A DNA stretch of 64,000 nt from Clitoria ternatea (GCA_037962975.1 CM075672.1:60148501-60212500), one strand, 5' to 3'. Shown: positions 22,210-34,278, counted from the stretch's first letter. Translations and numbers: made by a program. Notes: generated by a model not told the origin, from the sequence alone.

Positions 22210-25200
22210 GTAACTTTTAATGTCTTCAATTCCATGAAACATCCGACTGAAAGGATGGATTGTTTAATGATTGAAGAAATTAAAAGTTACCAGACTCCAA
22301 TGCTTTTAAAAACTGAGGAAGAGGCCTTACGAACCTTTTTGGAGGATGACTTTGACTCTGAGACTGAGGAGTTAAATGACTCTCACTCGGAAATGCTGAA
22401 CCTACTGGAAGTATTGGAAGTAGGTGATTTTGAAAAAGAAAAGAAAAATGATTTGAAAATTACTGAAGTTAAGAAAGGAAAGGAAGTTTTTGAAGAAAAA
22501 TGTGATTTAAAACCTTTACCTTCTCATTTGAAATATGTTTTCCTGAGATAGGACAAAACACATCCTGTCATTATTAATGCTGACTTAAAGGAAGAGGATG
22601 TTGACAAATTAATAGGGGTTTTAAAGACATATGAATCTGCGATTGGCTGGAATATTTCTGACTTGAAGGGAATCAGTCCATCATTTTGTATGCACAAAAT
22701 TCTGATGGAGGATGATTATTCCCCTGTAGTTCAGCCACAACGCAAATTGAACCCCATAATGAAAGAGGCTGTCAGGAAAGAGGTGGTCAAGCTTCTTGAT
22801 GCAGGAATTATCTATCCTATCTCGGACAGCGGTTGGATCAGTCCGGTCCAAGTGGTGCCCAAGAAAGGAGGGATGACAACTGTTAAAAAAGAAAAAGGTG
22901 AAGTCATAGCTACTAGACCGACCACAGGATGGAGAATGTGTATAGACTATAGAAGGTTGAATGACTTCACTCGGAAAGACCACTTTCCCTTACCGTTTGT
23001 TGACCAGATGCTTGAGATACTGTCGGGTCATGAATACTACTGCTTCCTTGATGGTTACTCGGGTTATAACCAAATTGTGGTTGACCAAAAGATCAAGAGA
23101 AGACAACATTCACCTGTCCATACGGAATTTTTGCCTATAGGCGTATGCCATTCGGTTTGTGCAACACTCCAGCAACCTTTCAAAGATGTATGTTGGCAAT
23201 CTTTGGGGACATGGTGGAGAAATTCATTGAAGTATTCATGGACAATTTCTCTGTCTTTGGTAGTAGTTTTGATTCATGCCTCAGCAACCTATCTAAGGTG
23301 CTGGTGAGATGCCAGGAGGCTAACCTTGTCCTTAACTGGGAAAAATGTCATCTTATGGTTAAGGGAGGGATAGTCCTTGGCCACAAAATCTCTGCTGAAG
23401 GCATTCAAGTGGATAAAGCCAAGATAGAAATCATTGAAAAACTTCCTCCTCTGATCAATGTGAAAGGAGTGAGGAGTTTTCTACGATGTGTTGGCTTCTA
23501 CAGAAGGTTTATAAAAGATTTTTCAAAAATAGCTAAGCCTTTGACCGACTTGCTTGTAAAAGATTATGTGTTTATGTTTAATGAAAACTGTGTCAAGGCT
23601 TTTGAAAAATTGAAACAAAGTTTGACTTCAGCTCCGATCCTTGCAGCACCCGATTGGTCTTTACCGTTTAAATTAATGTGTGATGCAAGTGACTTTGCAG
23701 TCGGAGCTGTGCTGGGTCAGAAAAAAGGAAAATTAACTCATGTAATTTATTATGCTAGTAAAGTATTGAACGAAAATCAAATACATTACACCACTACTGA
23801 AAAAGAAATGCTTGATGTGGTGTATGCATTTGATAAATTTCGTGCTTACTTGATTGGGGCCAAGGTCATTGTATATACAGATCACTCGGCAATCAAGTAC
23901 TTACTAGCTAAGAAAGAATCTAAGCCGAGACTGATCAGGTGGGTTCTGTTACTCCAGGAGTTTGACTTAGAAATACGTGACAAAAAAGGAGTAGAGAACT
24001 CAGTTGCCGATCAACTGTCTCGTCTGGAAGGTGAATCGGATTCTGTTTTAATAAAAGAAGAATTTCCAGATGAGTGGTTGATGGAAATTATCACCGGGCC
24101 ATGGTATACTGATATGGCCAACTTCAAAAGTGCCTCGGTGGTACCTGACGGCTGGACATCCCAAATGAAGAAAAAATTCTTTCATGATAGTAAAACCTTC
24201 CTTTGGGATGATCCATTTCTGTATAAAATAGGAGTAGATGGAGTGATCAGGCGATGTGTGCCTGAATCCGAGCAAGAAAGGCTCTTGTGGCATTGCCACG
24301 ACTCCTATTATGGAGGACATCATGGTGCCTCCCGTACAGCAGCAAAGGTTTTACAGAGTGGCTTTTATTGGCCGACTATCTTTCAGGATGCTAAAGTGTA
24401 TGTCAAAAGGTGTGATAAATGTCAAAGGAGCGGAGGTCTCTCTGCTAAAGCTGGCATGCCTTTGACAAACATTTTAGTTGTGGAATTATTTGATGTCTGG
24501 GGTATCGACTTTATGGGACCATTTCCAAAGTCGTTCTCCAACGAATATATACTTGTTGCTGTTGATTATGTCTCCAAATGGGTGGAGGCAATCCCGACCA
24601 GAACCAATGATGCACATGTGGTGCTTAGGTTCATAAAGAAGAATATTTTCTCTAGGTTTGGAGTTCCGAGAGTGCTCATTAGTGATGGGGGTTCACATTT
24701 TTGTAATAAAATAATGGAAAAAGCCCTGCGTCACTATGAGGTTTTACATAAGATATCCACTCCTTACCATCCACAAACTTGTGGACAAGTTGAGCTGTCA
24801 AATAGAGAAATCAAGAGAATTTTAGAGAAAGTGGTCAGGAAATCTAGGAAAGATTGGTCGGTAAAATTAGATGATGCATTGTGGGCCTACAGAATAGCCT
24901 TCAAAACTCTATTTGGCATGTCCCTGTATCAATTAGTTTATGGTAAGGCTTGTCATCTCCCTGTGGAGTTGGAACATAAGGCGTGGTGGGCCATAAAGCT
25001 ATTAAACATGGATTATGACCAATCCCAGGAGGAAAGAGTTTTGAAACTCCATGAACTGGAGGAGTTCCGACTCAACGCTTATCAAAGTGCCTCCATTTAT
25101 AAGGAGAAAACAAAAAGGTGGCACGATAAGTGGATCAATAAGAAGGAGTTTCAAAAGGGTGATCAGGTTTTGTTATTCAATTCCCGACTTAGACTCTTCC

Positions 25201-25388
25201 CTGGAAAGCTTAGATCTAAGTGGTCGGGGCCTTTTACTGTAAATGAGGTTTTTCCTCATGGTGTAGTTGAGCTGAAAGACCCGACCACTGATCGGATTTT
25301 TAAGGTAAATGGCCAGCGACTCAAACTCTACTTTGGAGGAGAGTTTGATAGGCAGAAAACCTCCTTGTTACTACAGGCATCCTCTTAG
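22210..25388 (+). pseudogene. pol (RT, RNase H, integrase) of the Athila-type element
   Basis: Continues the gag frame through a TAG at 22549-22551 into RT (GWRMCIDYRRLND near 22,930; YYCFLDGYSGYNQ near 23,040). The frame changes between about 23,086 and 23,110 and then stays open to 25388. The RT box that should hold two aspartates reads FMDNFSVF (23,235 on): the second Asp is Asn, so RT is probably inactive even without the stops. RNase H has MCDASDFAVG and YTDHSAIK. Integrase has an HHCC zinc region (about 24,290-24,420) and a complete DD35E triad at codons 24507, 24684 and 24792. 23145-25388 is a single 747-codon frame. Confidence 0.92.
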
Positions 25389-25914
25389 ATGCCAAATGGT
25401 CAAGCTAGTAACCTTAAAGAAGCGCTCTAGGGAGGCAGCCCTACGTTCCGAGTATTTTATTTTGTGCTTTGTGTCGGAATTAATAAAAAGAAAACTAAAA
25501 ATTTAGTGAATAAAGTTTGAATAAAATTTGTGAAGTTTTAAAGAAGGGAGTCCGAGCCTGATTCTTCCATTTCGCTCAGGCGAAGCACTTATAGCTTAGG
25601 CGAGAAGCTGCTGCTGTTGTTTCGTGCTTAAGCGAAAGTTTACTGAGCCCGAACGATAGTAGTACACTCGGATCACTGTTACTTATTCTTCACCCTTTTT
25701 CCCGACTGAACTTCACTCGTCATTCTTCAATAAATTCCAAATTTTGATGTGAATAAAAAGGGAGACTTTAATATATGATTTTTGATCATTGATTTAATAA
25801 ACGGATCAGATGATGAAGGGTGATTTATTTCAGTCAGCCTTTTATCACTCAGATTCATCACTCATCACAGTCAGTTTTGTATCAATTAGTCTCCTATTCC
25901 CTTAGTATATTTTC
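25389..25914 (+). other. Spacer after pol with inverted-repeat motifs
   Basis: Non-coding. At 25568-25640 it holds degenerate members of the CGCTTGAGCG family (TTCGCTCAGGCGAAG, GCTTAGGCGAGA, GTGCTTAAGCGAAAG). The first CACTCGG follows at about 25,670. Confidence 0.6.
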
Positions 25915-26848
25915 TTGTCAGTCTTGTGTCCACTCGGTCTTCCGTTTTTCTTTTTCATCCACTCGTCTTTCTCACTCAGTCTCTCATTCCCTCACCCGAT
26001 CTATTTCACTCTTTCTTTCTTTCACTCGGTCACTCTTTCATTCTTCCACTCGTCACTTATTCACCCGATCTTTTTCACTCACTATTTCATGAATGCTTCG
26101 TGTGTGTTTTTCTTTTTCATCCACTCAGTATTTTCATTCACTCAGTTTCCCCTGTAGTTGTTCTTTTATCCACTCAGTTTATCTCCTTCTTGTTCTGTCT
26201 TTCACTTGTGTTTATTCACCCGGTCAGTCATTCATTCTTTCGTGTTCTTCCACTTGTTTTTTCCGTTCTTCCAACCACTCGTTGTTCATTCATTCATTTT
26301 TCATTCTTACCTGGTATAATCCACTCGGTATTCATTTACTCGTTGTTTCGTTCCACCTAAATTCTTTCTCGGTTCTCTCAAACCTCTCTGTATTTTTCTT
26401 TTTCATCCACCCTCAATCTACTCATTTTTCATTCACTCGGTCACTCTTTCTTTTTCGTTCCTCACCTGTCATTTAGTCTTTCATTACCGCACTCTATCTT
26501 TTATCCATTCGTTCTTCCACTTGTTTTTTCATTCACTCAGCCTTGCTCTCATTTTTTCTGTTCGTCTTTTATTCTTCGGTTCTTCTATTGACTCATTCCT
26601 TCTCTGCACTCGTTGTTTTGTTTACTCTTCCACTCGTCCTTTACCACTCAGTATCTCCATCACTCGGTATCTTTCTCCATATTCACTCGATTTTTTATTC
26701 ACTCGGTCATTTTCTTTTCACTCTTTCACTCGGTCTCTTCCTCTGCAGTCTTCCATTCACTGTCTCCCATTCAATCACTCGGTCTTCATTCATTCATTCA
26801 CTTTAATTCACTTGTCCTTTATTCACTTTGTCAATCTCCCACTCATTC
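25915..26848. repeat. CACTCGG-rich array in the Athila-type 3' spacer (left part)
   Basis: At least eight exact CACTCGG and many CACTCGT/CACTCAG variants, embedded in 'cattcattc' and 'tttttcttt' pyrimidine sequence at roughly 15-60 bp spacing. Long open frames on the plus strand here (such as 25926-26360 and 26521-26853) are Phe/Ser/Leu-rich products of the C/T bias and are not called as genes. The array resumes at 29565. Confidence 0.85.
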
Positions 26849-29564
26849 TGTAACATCCTAAATTTTAGGGGGAAAAATTTTCACGAATTAATTGGGAAAT
26901 AACCTGGATCCTTAATAAAACACTCCCATATATGAAGATATGAGAGCTGGTCCCATGGCCAAGAAGAAAGAGAAAAGGAAGGCAAGGGAATTAAAAACCA
27001 TTCACACGGAAACACAGACAGCGCCTGAGCGGACCACCACACAGCTACACTTGCTCAAGCGAAGCACGAATCCGCCTGGGCGAGACACCCAACTCGCCCG
27101 AGCGATACCGCGACGACGCCTTCCAGCGACCCACATTCGCTGGAGCGAATCCTCCATTCGCTGAAGCGAGGAGTCTCACTTAGCTAATCCTTCACTCGGC
27201 ATCGACACATCCATACATTCGGTAAACGACTAAGTCCACTCGGGATTCACTCCTAAGGCAACTCGGTATGAGGGGTTCCAACACTCGGGGATCGACTCCC
27301 ACGCCTACCTTCTATAACATAGTCTCTTATATTTATCCACCAAGGTACATACTAGATTCGCCCGGTAAGTAGGGGACTTTCCACTCGGATTCTATAGACT
27401 CTCACTCGGAATATTTCCCGCTCGGGGCTTATACACGTTTTCACTCGGAATCAGTTAAGCCTATGCGCTCGAGATTCTTTCCACTAAGTTACTCACCAGG
27501 ATGACATTGGAGGAAACTTCCCTAAGAATCCGTCTAAGTGTTTCTCTCTCGGGGAACTCATGTGAATGAATCTCGCTCGAATTTCATACTTACATTTACT
27601 CGGAAATCCTCAGGCCTATATTCATTCGGGGAATAGCAGCTAACTCACTCGGCATACTACAATTTGATCACTCGGATTATAATTATCCTACGCTTAGAGT
27701 ACATTCCATTCCAAACCACTCCATTAACTCCTCCTTCAGACGGGGGATCACTTAGGATCTTTTTACTCGGGAGTACAAGCTCTTCCTCACTCGGTTTACA
27801 TATAATCTTTCACTCGGAATCACTCAGATTCATAACCACCCATAAACACACTAACCTCCTACGCTTGTAAGACATACTCATGCATCCATATTCACCGCTC
27901 GGACATCACTCACAGTATAGAAGAATACACAACATATATATATATATGAAAGCATTCAAATAATTACAAGAGTTTCATCATGACTTCTGTTACCCGAAGC
28001 TGTTCAAGTTCTAACGTAAAGACTAAAACCAAAACATGAGTCGGCCAAGGCTTAACAGGACCTTACACATATAACAGGACCTTAACAGCACTCGGCTGTT
28101 TTGTTCTACACTCAGCTCCTCCTTCATCCTTCATTCCGAGAGATGTTCACTGAAAATGTAGCCACTGCAGGGGTGAGCCTTCACAGGTAAAATGACAATC
28201 AAGGACTCGGTATCAGTGTCAATACACATACTCACTTCATTCAATCATTTTCAAGTCAATTAAGGTTAGGGAAGCAGAATATTATCTATGGCACACATAC
28301 AACACATACAAATGTCCACACACTCGGAAATCATTCATAACACTCAACACATGCTATGCGTACTGTTCTAATCAACCTCATATCTACATGCATGCCTGCG
28401 GATCTGACTCGAGTGATGACTTTCAGTTACAGTTTCCCTTCTACTGGCCCCTCGTCCCTCAACTCTTCCCGTGTGGTACCGGCCTCCCATAGGCGTCTCG
28501 AGACTCCTCTTTAGCTCCTACGGCTACCACGAGCTCTCTCGGGATCTAGCCAAGGTCTGTAGCTGGAAGTCATTCCCTCGGGCTCATGACCTTCCACGGG
28601 TCACCCCACTCTTACAAATGCAGCTAATGCATTTTCCAGTAAGTACCATCACACAACCGATACCTCCTTCGTAACCATAAGTAGAACAGATTCAACACAA
28701 CCTTTACATTTGCTTTATCAGTTATACCAATATGCACAACAATCGGGCAATCAAGTAATAGCATTTGACAAATCAACTAACGAGCACACATTCATATTTC
28801 ACAGTGTTAACAAAGATGGAACCATGCATTTCATACGTCCTTATCAAAGGCTAACAGTCCACATTACCACCATCTTGATTGTATGCAACTACTATATAAC
28901 CACTGTAAAACACACAGAATCCAAAACCAACAATCATGCATAAGATCCTGTCGTCATAAACACATGCACACACTCAAGCAGTACATTTATCCGGTACCGT
29001 TCGTGGACCATGCATTTGACATGCAAGCGCCCCCTACCTTCGGAGGGAACCTCAAGAAGCTTTTCTGTTCTCGTCGTTGGATCCGACGCCCTTTTTCCGA
29101 TTCGTTCAGCCTTCCTTCGCCCCGTCGTACTCTGTACTCGGTTCTGGAATAAAGCGTTGTTCTTCCTCTGCCTCAACGATCGTCCTTCACCAGTTGGAGG
29201 GCTCTGACCTTCTTCCCGCACTGTCGTCATGAAGAACAAAAACAGGGGAGGAAAAGAAGATAGAGACGAAGAAGAAAAGAGAGAATGAAGTAGTGGGAGA
29301 AGTTTTTGCACCCACGGTAATACAGGGTACGTATATATATATACGCATGCGAGGGGAAGGAGTGGGATGGGAAAGCGTGAGTCGCAGTCCACTCACACCT
29401 TCCGCCACTCACAAACAGCCATATTCCATCAACTAAGTCCAATCAACTTGTCACTAACTCACAAGCTATATTGATTATGATTAACAATTAATTCTTTACT
29501 TTGCATTTAGGTTTTTATTGTTTAATTTTCATTCGGTAATTAACTTCGGAATTGGGATGTTACA
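26849..29564 (-). mobile_element. Solo LTR (Tekay-like), minus orientation
   Basis: TGTAACATCC at the left and GGATGTTACA at the right are perfect inverted ends. Flanking CATTC (26844-26848, 29565-29569) is a perfect target duplication. Its sequence is the reverse complement of blocks in the LTR at 58636-61294: 28440-28615 pairs with 59587-59765, and 28145-28210 pairs with about 59995-60065. A TA-rich TATA-like run at about 29,331-29,344 faces left. It holds an inverted-repeat cluster (27025-27170) followed by a CACTCGG array (27190-27900). No internal region, PBS or ORF is present, so it results from LTR-LTR recombination. Confidence 0.9.
27025..27900. repeat. Inverted-repeat cluster then CACTCGG array in the solo LTR
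   Basis: 27025-27170 holds degenerate CGCTTGAGCGA units (for example CTTGCTCAAGCGAAG, CTCGCCCGAGCGA, TTCGCTGAAGCGAG). From 27190 to 27900 at least nine exact CACTCGG occur, mostly followed by an A/T-rich triplet, spaced 20-100 bp. Confidence 0.85.
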
Positions 29565-29955
29565 CATTCATTCTTCCACTCGTTCTTCCATACACTCTTC
29601 CAATCGTTATTTATTTCACTCTTTCCTTCTTTCACTCGGTCTTACTTTCATTGTTCTTTCTCCCACTCGCTTTTCTGTTCACTCGTATCTTAATGCAGTT
29701 GTTCAATCGTCTCTCATGCACTCTACCTCATTCATCCATTCTTTCACTCGTTCTTGTATCCATTCGTCCTTCATTCACTCAGGATCATTTCCATTCAGTT
29801 TTCATTCACTCGAGATCCTGTATTCATTCACGTGTCGTTCTTCCATTTGTTCTTCCATTCACTCTTTCATTTACTTATCGCCTTCATTCGTTCATTCTTT
29901 TTCATCGTTTGTTCATTCATTCGTCTTCTTCATCACTATCACTCATCTTTTGTGA
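29565..29955. repeat. CACTCGG-type array, right part
   Basis: The same C/T-rich array as 25915-26848, resumed after the solo LTR (CACTCGT, CACTCGG, CATTCGT units). The frames at 29518-30007 are composition artefacts. Confidence 0.8.
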
Positions 29956-29970
29956 ATCCACTTTAAAAAA

Positions 29971-29973
<3 letters not shown>

Positions 29974-30002
<29 letters not shown>
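29974..30002. repeat. (ATA)n microsatellite
   Basis: About nine tandem ATA/ATT triplets at the end of the array. Confidence 0.9.
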
Positions 30003-30058
30003 AGTAATAAATAAAGCTGGAGTATACTTACGCGTTTCTTGGGTAGTGAATTCTACAG

Positions 30059-30066
30059 TATAAAAA
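30059..30066 (+). promoter_or_regulatory. Candidate TATA box upstream of the extra ORF
   Basis: TATAAAAA lies 272 bp upstream of the ATG at 30338. It is followed by a leader with a possible splice donor (AAAG|GTACCA at 30146/30147) and a pyrimidine-rich acceptor (TTTTCATTTAG, ending 30307), which would define a 161-bp leader intron. Prediction only. Confidence 0.35.
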
Positions 30067-30337
30067 CCTTTCAGCGTACAAACCCTAAATTCCTACGCTG
30101 AAACTTGGGTTGAAGACGAAAAGGCACCTTCTGATTCTTAAGAAAGGTACCATCTTTCCACTTATTTCACTTATTTCGTTCACTTCTAAGTACATGCTTA
30201 GTATTTTCCTGTTTCTTTGTTAATATTCTTCCATTGTTCATAGCCATGCATCTCACATTTTTGGTTTGCTGTGTTTCTTTTGGATTTCTATTTTTATTTT
30301 CATTTAGGTTGTTTATCAGTATTTTTTATCATTAACC

Positions 30338-30946
30338 ATGAAAAGAAGATCACAGAGACTCCTGCAAAAACCTAGACCAAATTTTACAGAAGGAAGTGTG
30401 AGAAAAAAGCAAACAGATAACGAAAAGGAAGTGGCAACCATAAGTATATCTGATTCTTCTGAACCTGCACCCAGTCAAAGTCAAGCTACAAAGAATGCAT
30501 CTCCTTCGGTTCAGAGGAATGCATCCCCTGCAGTTGAGAGGAACGAATCGCCAGAAGTTGACAGTTTTGACAGGCACAGGTTCAGAGATGTTAAGGCTGC
30601 TGAAGACTATGATATAAAGTTTAAGACCAGAGAGACCGAGTGTCCCAGGCAATCTGCAGGAGCCGATTCTTCTTCTTCTGACATTTCTATGGTGTTGCAG
30701 GAATTGTAGGTCATGAAGAAGATGCAACTTGGAATTTATGATCGGGTCTTGAACCACGATCTCATGCTCAGGAAGATTGCCACCAAATTGAGGGTAGAAC
30801 ACACAGCAGAAATGGGAGCCCCACCTGATAGAGATGCATGGTTGGCTTCTATTAGATTCACTATTTCCTCTGAGGACGTACCCCTGGCAGCTGATCCCCC
30901 ATCATCTTTAGAGCAGAATGAAGAGAATAAGGATCAGGATGATTAA
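30338..30946 (+). pseudogene. Extra downstream ORF of the Athila-type element (env position), internally shortened
   Basis: The frame from ATG 30338 runs 123 codons to TAG (30707-30709) and continues in the same frame to TAA at 30944-30946 (203 codons in total). The N-terminus is basic (KRRSQRL), then Ser/Pro/Asn-rich with repeated 'NASP' units, then FDRHRFRDVKAAEDYDIKFK. The latter resembles the start of the plant transposon protein domain often found in Athila-type extra ORFs. The part after the TAG has an amphipathic helix-like stretch (MQLGIYDRVLNHDLMLRKIA). The expected central domain is missing, suggesting an internal deletion. No signal peptide or transmembrane segment is seen, so there is no support for an envelope function. 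Confidence 0.55.
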
Positions 30947-32481
30947 GTTGTTGCTCCGTGTTTTATGTTGTTTTTATGTAATGACTTGAATTTATTTTAA
31001 TAGTTTTCTGAACATTGAATATTCTCTTGTGGTTGTAATGGAATTTTATGTTTTTATTAAGATTGTTGTTATTATTTAATTCTTCTCAATTGTATCAGAA
31101 AACCCGTGCATGTCAGTCTGAGTAATTGCTTTCCAGGCACTGCCAGTCAGGTAAAAAGGGAAGTCTTCTATTACTCCGACTCCTTAATTGCTAAAATATG
31201 CTAATTGTGTTTAATTTCAAATCCATCTTAATAAGTTAAAGTTTGCTGATTATTAAGCTGTAGTAAGATAAATTAATTGATCGGCTTTGTTTAACTCATG
31301 ATCCTTGCCCATAACTATTTTTCATCATTAATTAATTGTTTACTCGGCATGCTAGTTAGTAATCTACATTAAGTTTGGGGACATGACTGACTGATTAACT
31401 GTTATATTCGTAGCTTTTGAGCCTGTTTTATTCTTTTTCGAGTGAACTTGCATGCTAGTTAGTGAGACAGAATTTGCTTCAGTGCTTGCTAATTGATTGT
31501 ATGCCAGCCAATCAGAAATGATGAAGGCCTTCTTTGTTAATTTAGCCAGGGCCAAAAATTAGCCTTCCTAATATTTTAAATTATCCTTTGACCCAATAAT
31601 TATGTTTGAGTCTAAGACCCTTTTATTCTGTTTATTCACCTAACGTTACAAGCCTATTTATCTAGTAAAAGACTGACTGATTTACCCCTGGATGTTCCAC
31701 TGATGAATTGCTCAGTCTTACTTATTGCTAGGGACTAGCAAGTTCTAAGTTTGGGGATGAAGAGTATGCCTAACAGTAATTAAGGACACGCTCCGACCTT
31801 GGTTATAGATGAATAAATAGAGAAATGAAGGGAGAAATAGAAAAGCCGAGAAGAAAAATGAAAAAAATTAGCAAGGAAGAAGGTGCAAAGCACCGATTAA
31901 AAAAAATGTGATCGGAAAAAGATGAAAAGAAAGAAAGAAAAGGAAAAGTCCGAAGGACTGAAAGAAAAAGAAGGTGCAAAGCACTACAAGTTATTAAGTT
32001 AGCATTCACTCGAAAAATAATGGAGCTTGCTAAGTAGAGGCAATTAAGTTAAAATTGAGTCAAGGCATCAGTGGACACATCTTGTAACCTGACACTCACT
32101 CGGAAAACAATAATTGAGCCTGTAGCCCAGCCCCATTATAAGCTTAAAAAAAGCCCTTACTGATCTGATTGTGTTGGCATATGGCATGACGTTTAGAACT
32201 GTTGCAAGCCTATGTTTATCTAACAAATATGCAGGTGATGAGTGCATTCTATTTACCCTATACACCGAGAGAAGAGTTAAACACCGACCCAGTAAGGAAA
32301 GCATCAACAGCTTGTTTCCCAAAGGAGGTGTAAGTTGTTATACTTTTAGAAATTGCGAAAAGAAAGCATGGTCGGTATTCAATAATTATAGCATGAACTA
32401 AGTTAAGGAAATGTTGATTGTGTTGAATAACAGCTTGTTAGTTAATTAATCTGAGTATTTGCTTGAGGACAAGCAAGTTTT
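30947..32481 (+). other. 3' spacer before the polypurine tract
   Basis: Non-coding. It contains three copies of AAGTTTGGGGA/C: 31371-31381, 31747-31757 and the functional tract at 32482. A purine-rich stretch at 31800-31985 holds two 'gaaggtgcaaagcac' units. CACTCGG-like motifs occur at about 32,005 and 32,095. Confidence 0.6.
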
Positions 32482-32492
32482 AAGTTTGGGGA
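32482..32492 (+). other. Polypurine tract of the Athila-type element
   Basis: AAGTTTGGGGA ends two bases before the 3' LTR start (TGATAAG at 32495). It is preceded by 'gcttgaggacaagcaag', a phrase common before PPTs of this lineage. Confidence 0.8.
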
Positions 32493-32494
32493 TG

Positions 32495-34273
32495 TGATAA
32501 GTCTTGAAAAGACTTAATTATTCTGCCTTTTAGTTGACTTAATTCATTGTTTAGTGATTAGTTTAGCCTTATTATTTAATTAATTGCTAATAAATTATAA
32601 TTTATTTAATTATTTCAAAAGTGCTTAATTTATGTAAGAAGCTGATTAAAAATATTAATTAGTTAAGAAATTGAGTTTATTTATAATATCATTAACCCAG
32701 CATACAAATACTGGACAATCAGTGAACAAACGTTGGGCAAATTAGTTGTTTATTGGTGCAGGAAAAAGAGCGCTCAAGCCGAAAGGAAAAAGCCAAGCGA
32801 GTTTTGGAAAATCTGAGTGAAACTTCACAAATCCGACTGAAAAGAATCCAAGAGCCCAAACTGAGCGAGACTTTAAAAGCACCGATTGAAATAAAAAGAA
32901 GAACCCGAGCGTCAATTTCAGAATGCTGATTGAATAGTCCATTCGCTCAAGCGAGAGTTAAATTCGCTCAAGCGAGGGTCAAGAATTCGCTCAAGCAAGC
33001 AAGCTCACGCTCAAGCGTGACCCCAAAATATCACTCTCGCCCAAGCTTCTCCATCACGCTTAAGCGAGAAAACAATACTGTAGTACATATTTCAAGCTCG
33101 CCCAAGCGAGAACCCAGTTCGCTCAAGCGCAAAGGTTGATATTTAAAACATTGATTGTTCCCTCCAGAAGACACTCGGCACCAGTGTTGTTTCCTGCTGC
33201 CTTCTCTCCTACTTCTGCACCTTAGTAATTTAAGTAGTGAGCTGTTATTAGTAGTGCTGCGCTGTGATTAGCTAATGATGAACTGGAATCTGTTAAGAGC
33301 TAAGCTGTAATTAGTTAATTATTCTGTAATTATGTAATTAGTTAGTTAGTTTAGTCATTAACTTAAGCTTTCTAAGTTATTAGTTAAGTTAGTTAGTTAG
33401 GTAGATGCCTATATATATGTTTGTACATATTCTGTGAAAAATAGAGACGGATTCACATAGAATACATCGAACACAATTCATTCAAAACTTCAAACATCTC
33501 ACTACTTTATTTTCTCTCTCTAATCTCTCCTCCATGACGTTCCATAATCCTTCGATGGAACCGAAGTTGATGGAGTTCTAAATCCCTAAGGTTGGGATTG
33601 CGAAGGTTAGCAATGGAATCTTGAAGCTGTGAGCGAGGAAATTGACTTCTAGATCCTGAGGCGAACAAGCTGAGGAGTGGATCTGAATTGCTGGATTGAC
33701 AAATCCAGAACTGATGAAGAACTTCGCTAGTGAGGAATCATGGTTGAAGCTTAGGTAACTTCCAGCTTTCTAACTAGTTTAGGCCTAATCAATTTAGGTG
33801 AATAGTTAGAGTTCAACCTCCAATTTCGCATTAGATTCTTAGGTTAATTGAGCACTTAAGGAATTAAGGTTTGATGCTTAAGGATTAGTGTTTTTCACCT
33901 AAGGAATTAGGGAATAACCATAAGCGGATTGTCCTCTGGATTATGAAGTTTGATTATACTTTAATTGCATGTTTCTTGATGAATTTGTGAACCGAAGCAA
34001 TCCTGACCTATTTTCTATTAATCACCTTTCACATTTCATCTTAACACTATTTCTGGAAATACAAAAACAACTAGAAAACATTAAAACAACAAAAACCGAA
34101 TGAACTTTTTGTGCTTGTGTTGGTTCAGCTTGTACTAGTCTGAGATTGAGGTACTTACCACAATCCCTTTGGGACGATCAAATATAATACAATTTTAACG
34201 ATTGGTGCGCTTGCCAAAGCGTAAATCTTCTGAGTAATATACATCAAAATAATGACTCAGAGATTTGGCATCA
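32495..34273 (+). repeat. Athila-type 3' LTR
   Basis: 1779 bp, the same length as the 5' LTR. Motif cluster at 32941-33133, TATA at 33410-33417. Followed by TSD TCTCC. Confidence 0.95.
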
Positions 34274-34278
34274 TCTCC

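Larger units (their letters stand above)
18082..34273 (+). mobile_element. Athila-type LTR retrotransposon with solo LTR nested in its 3' region
   Basis: Two LTRs of exactly 1779 bp each (18082-19860 and 32495-34273), TGATAAGT...GGCATCA, flanked by the perfect duplication TCTCC (18077-18081, 34274-34278). Order on the plus strand: LTR, tRNA-Asp-type PBS, gag-protease, RT, RNase H, integrase (pol end 25388), a 7.1 kb spacer containing a small extra ORF (30338-30946), polypurine tract, LTR. The pol motif set (GWRMCIDYRRLND, YYCFLDGYSGYNQ) and the extra downstream ORF fit Athila-type elements. Total 16,192 bp, including the 2.7 kb solo LTR. Confidence 0.92.

Noticed and set aside
25820..26861. 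Several overlapping long plus-strand open frames rich in Phe, Ser and Leu, with membrane-protein appearance
   Set aside because: They coincide exactly with the C/T-rich CACTCGG array, occur in all three frames at once and have no domain. Absence of purine-starting stop codons explains the openness. The same applies to 29518-30007.
26849..29564. Perfect terminal inverted repeats TGTAACATCC suggesting a DNA transposon
   Set aside because: The 5-bp target duplication, TG...CA ends and reverse-complement homology with the LTR at 58636, which is followed by a PBS and gag-pol, show it is an LTR.
30338..30946. An envelope-like gene
   Set aside because: The position fits the env-like slot of Athila elements, but there is no signal peptide, transmembrane segment or glycoprotein feature, so only 'extra ORF' is supported.
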